64,000 nucleotides of DNA from COE1 sp963596435 (GTDB taxonomy: Bacteria > Bacillota > Clostridia > Lachnospirales > Lachnospiraceae). Under the pieces are notes generated by a model. It did no database searches. It was not told the origin of the DNA and was given only the letters and a program-made list of their open reading frames with translations. The stretch lies in assembly GCA_963596435.1 (NCBI GenBank), contig CAVBMG010000004.1:1-64000 (forward strand). Reading direction: 5' to 3'. Positions 62,126 through 64,000 of this stretch are shown piece after piece; the first letter of the stretch is position 1, and each line of letters opens with the position of its first letter. The position numbers and the translations under genes are program-made.

Positions 62126-63304
62126 CTATTTTCTGGCAGCATGTATGGCTTCTTTTTCTTTATACATTGCAAAATCTGCCCTGCGGAATACAGCTTCAAA
62201 ATTCTCCCGGCATTTTGCAAACGTGCAGCCTACGCTTGCTGTGACAACCGGAAAATCCTCTAATTCCGGTATGCATAGTCTGAAATTACTGTTTATATAC
62301 TGTTTCTTTTCCAACAGATATTGATCTGACTCTATGTCTTCCACCAAAACCATGAATTCATCCCCGCCGACTCTCCCAATAACTGCTGTTTCATCTGCGA
62401 ATAAGGTTCTAAGATAATCTGCAGTCTCTACTAAGATCCTGTCACCGCTTTGATGCCCGAATCTATCATTGACGTCCTTGAAAAAATTCAGGTCAATCAT
62501 AAATAATCCCATGTTTTCCTGAGGCTTTAACCCCATATATTCCTTTACCCTTGCATTGAATGCACCTTTATTTAACAGCCCTGTTAAAGAATCTGTTTCC
62601 GCATGGTTCATCTCATTCGTGATATCCGTTACAACCGCTAAAATATGTACAGCTCCCTGGGAATCCCTGACAGTATTTAAACTATCAGATAACCATGTGA
62701 TCTCTCCACGCTTATTCACAATCCTATATGTGATTGTTACCTTTGATCCTGTTGTGATCAGGCATTGTAGACCTTTTATAAAATCATCTGTATCATCTTT
62801 ATAAACCATTCCAATATATTTACCCTGATACAGACAATTGATATCATCCAGTGTAAATCCCGTAATATCTGTAAATCCGGTGCTTACATACGTTACCTGC
62901 GGCTCAGGCTCTAATATACAATGACGGACTCCGCCCGGAATACTGTTGATATAGGTATCCAGTGACAATTTCAGATCTGACATGCCGCAGAGCAGCTGAT
63001 AGTTCAATGTGCGATACAGTTTTTTAAGCACATAGATACTGATCATTACAAAAACAGAACCCCAAAACAATATCTGGGATATGAGCATTTCTCCTATAGT
63101 CTCCTGGTTACATATCATAATTGACAGATATCCTATAAAAAAACCCATTAATAGCGATATGTACAGATATCCTATTATTTTTAATTCTCTTGTAAGTGTT
63201 TCATCGTCCTTGTTTCTTTGTTTTACCGTTGCATAAATACGTACTATGTGTAATGCATTAAATCCCATCAACGCAGTAGCCAAAACTTCAAATGCCAAAT
63301 ACAT
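62126..63304 (-). CDS. Membrane PAS-GGDEF protein, probable diguanylate cyclase
   Basis: A 392-residue protein with about three membrane helices in the first 105 residues, a PAS domain (about 120-230: FTDITGFTLDDINCLYQGKY, WLSDSLNTVRDSQG) and a GGDEF domain with DLNFFKDVNDRFGHQSGDR and an intact VGGDEF. No RxxD inhibitory site is visible at the usual place. It should make cyclic di-GMP at the membrane. I chose ATG 63304, with AAGGTGG eight bases upstream and the first membrane helix starting at once. A longer frame to 63445 has no ribosome binding site. Confidence 0.85.
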   Translation of the reverse strand: MYLAFEVLATALMGFNALHIVRIYATVKQRNKDDETLTRELKIIGYLYISLLMGFFIGYLSIMICNQETIGEMLISQILFWGSVFVMISIYVLKKLYRTLNYQLLCGMSDLKLSLDTYINSIPGGVRHCILEPEPQVTYVSTGFTDITGFTLDDINCLYQGKYIGMVYKDDTDDFIKGLQCLITTGSKVTITYRIVNKRGEITWLSDSLNTVRDSQGAVHILAVVTDITNEMNHAETDSLTGLLNKGAFNARVKEYMGLKPQENMGLFMIDLNFFKDVNDRFGHQSGDRILVETADYLRTLFADETAVIGRVGGDEFMVLVEDIESDQYLLEKKQYINSNFRLCIPELEDFPVVTASVGCTFAKCRENFEAVFRRADFAMYKEKEAIHAARK

Positions 63305-63686
63305 ATCGTCACCCACCTTCCAATCTGCAAATGTGCTGCATGCGCATTCAGTGCAGGTTATCAACCCGTTTATTGTTAAGATCCGATATCGTATTTTCAA
63401 TGTACTCCGTATCTGCATTCTCTGTATCCACAAGTCACGCAGCATCTTTTTTTAATACTATAGCACCATAAATTATTGCCAATAATCTAGGTTTACTTTT
63501 AGTATACAACATACACATTCATTTTTCGTATTATATATGTTCCTTATGTGTTCTTTTCTATTTTATGTTAAGAAAAGTCTGCTGTCTTTTCCGTGACAAA
63601 GTTACATTGGCATAAAAAATCCGATGTTTTTTTGAACATCGGATTTTACTTACTATATAATAAATTTTACCTCTATCAGGTCATCC
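63305..63686. other. Intergenic region upstream of the PAS-GGDEF gene
   Basis: About 380 AT-rich bases without a convincing gene. A minus-strand TATAAT lies at 63530-63535 without a good -35 partner, and the manA terminator is at 63614-63647. The GGDEF frame continues open to 63445 but shows no coding features there. Confidence 0.6.
63614..63647 (-). terminator. Intrinsic terminator of manA
   Basis: AAAATCCGATGTT (63616-63628) and AACATCGGATTTT (63635-63647) pair perfectly around six bases. The minus strand ends in a T run. Confidence 0.9.
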
Positions 63687-64000
63687 TCAGCAAATGCTTG
63701 ATGCAATAATGGTCATCTTGCCTTGCAGGTCTACTCTGCCATAGCCGCTTGGGAGGATGAAATGGTCGCCTTTTTGGATCATTTGTCCATTGATGAGTCC
63801 ATCGCCGTCAATGACGCTCATGATCAAGAACGGGTAATCCTGTGTGATGGTAAGATGTTCTTCCACATCAATTTTCCACACTTTATAGTAATCACAGGAG
63901 ATAAGCAGTTTCATTGGTGTATCCATAGCTTCTATCTTCTCTGCCGAGAGAATGCTGTCTTCTACGGATTTGGCAGGAACAGTAATAACATCAATGCTCT
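63687..64000 (-). CDS. manA: Mannose-6-phosphate isomerase, class I, 3' part cut by window edge
   Basis: The frame is open from the right edge to the stop at 63687, giving 103 residues of the C terminus. The cupin-like end is diagnostic of class I phosphomannose isomerases (YYKVWKIDVEEHLTITQDYP, DGDGLINGQMIQKGDHFILP, SGYGRVDLQG). The enzyme interconverts mannose-6-phosphate and fructose-6-phosphate. The metal-binding N-terminal half lies outside the window. An internal ATG at 63926 is not the true start. Confidence 0.88.
   Translation of the reverse strand, partial: SIDVITVPAKSVEDSILSAEKIEAMDTPMKLLISCDYYKVWKIDVEEHLTITQDYPFLIMSVIDGDGLINGQMIQKGDHFILPSGYGRVDLQGKMTIIASSIC

Noticed and set aside
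63305..63445. Longer N terminus of the PAS-GGDEF protein
   Set aside because: No ribosome binding site at 63445, and the first membrane helix begins directly at the ATG at 63304, which has AAGGTGG upstream.
1..64000. CRISPR arrays, tRNA/rRNA genes, prophage or insertion sequences
   Set aside because: No spaced direct repeats, cloverleaf or rRNA-like stretches, integrase or transposase genes were found on reading.

Overview
The window looks like a chromosomal segment of a spore-forming, probably motile gut Firmicute of the Lachnospiraceae type. This rests on sporulation genes (spoIIID, a SPOCS/LysM coat-type gene, a spoIIQ-like gene and spoID-family spoIID), several chemoreceptors, a candidate sigma-D promoter, moderate-to-low GC, purine-rich ribosome binding sites, and LplABC/YesMN-type sugar uptake loci. 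I saw no rRNA, tRNA, CRISPR array, phage or insertion sequence. About 50 coding features are supported, most on the minus strand. guaA (left edge) and manA (right edge) are cut by the window.

Layout. 0-5 kb: guaA, a nucleoside-hydrolase-like gene, a hydrogenase-like chemoreceptor interrupted by an in-frame TAG, and spoIIID. 5-12.4 kb: a compact minus-strand operon of TetR regulator, GT-B-like protein, GPH sugar symporter, GH36 alpha-galactosidase and a GGDEF protein. 12.5-19 kb: an NlpC/P60 wall hydrolase, an FKBP/trigger-factor-like lipoprotein, an ispE-gntR operon with two small genes, and a secreted or motility-linked protein of unknown role behind a sigma-D-like promoter. 19-31 kb: a spore-coat-type SPOCS/LysM gene and pyrK-pyrD, then a pectin/rhamnogalacturonan-type island (CE12 esterase, ABC transporter, AraC-type membrane regulator) lying between pyrK and pyrC. 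31-41.7 kb: a PrcB-like lipoprotein, a broken transporter fragment, plsC, murF, ddl, a GH9-like lipoprotein, a spoIIQ-like gene, spoIID, an acyltransferase and a chemoreceptor. 42-55.8 kb: an ArsR-type regulator facing a glycan locus of GH42, GH30, GH3, solute-binding protein, two permeases, histidine kinase and response regulator. 56-64 kb: uppP, a patatin-like lipase and an aminotransferase, then a signalling group (chemoreceptor, PAS/winged-helix regulator, PAS-GGDEF) and the end of manA.

The most distinctive observation is a shared arrangement at two unlinked sporulation genes. Upstream of spoIIID and of the SPOCS/LysM gene, a long inverted repeat (16 of 16 and 16 of 17 paired bases, both with an 18-base loop) has the Shine-Dalgarno sequence in its downstream arm. 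A sigma-E-like promoter overlaps its upstream arm. A message started at the sigma-E promoter would lack the upstream arm and be translatable, whereas read-through from the vegetative gene upstream would fold and hide the ribosome binding site. This reading is inference from sequence but is testable.

Other points of note are apparent loss of catalytic residues in both engulfment proteins (SpoIID and SpoIIQ-like) and in the adjacent GH9-like lipoprotein, the in-frame stop in the hydrogenase-like receptor, and a GGDEF gene translationally linked to an alpha-galactosidase.
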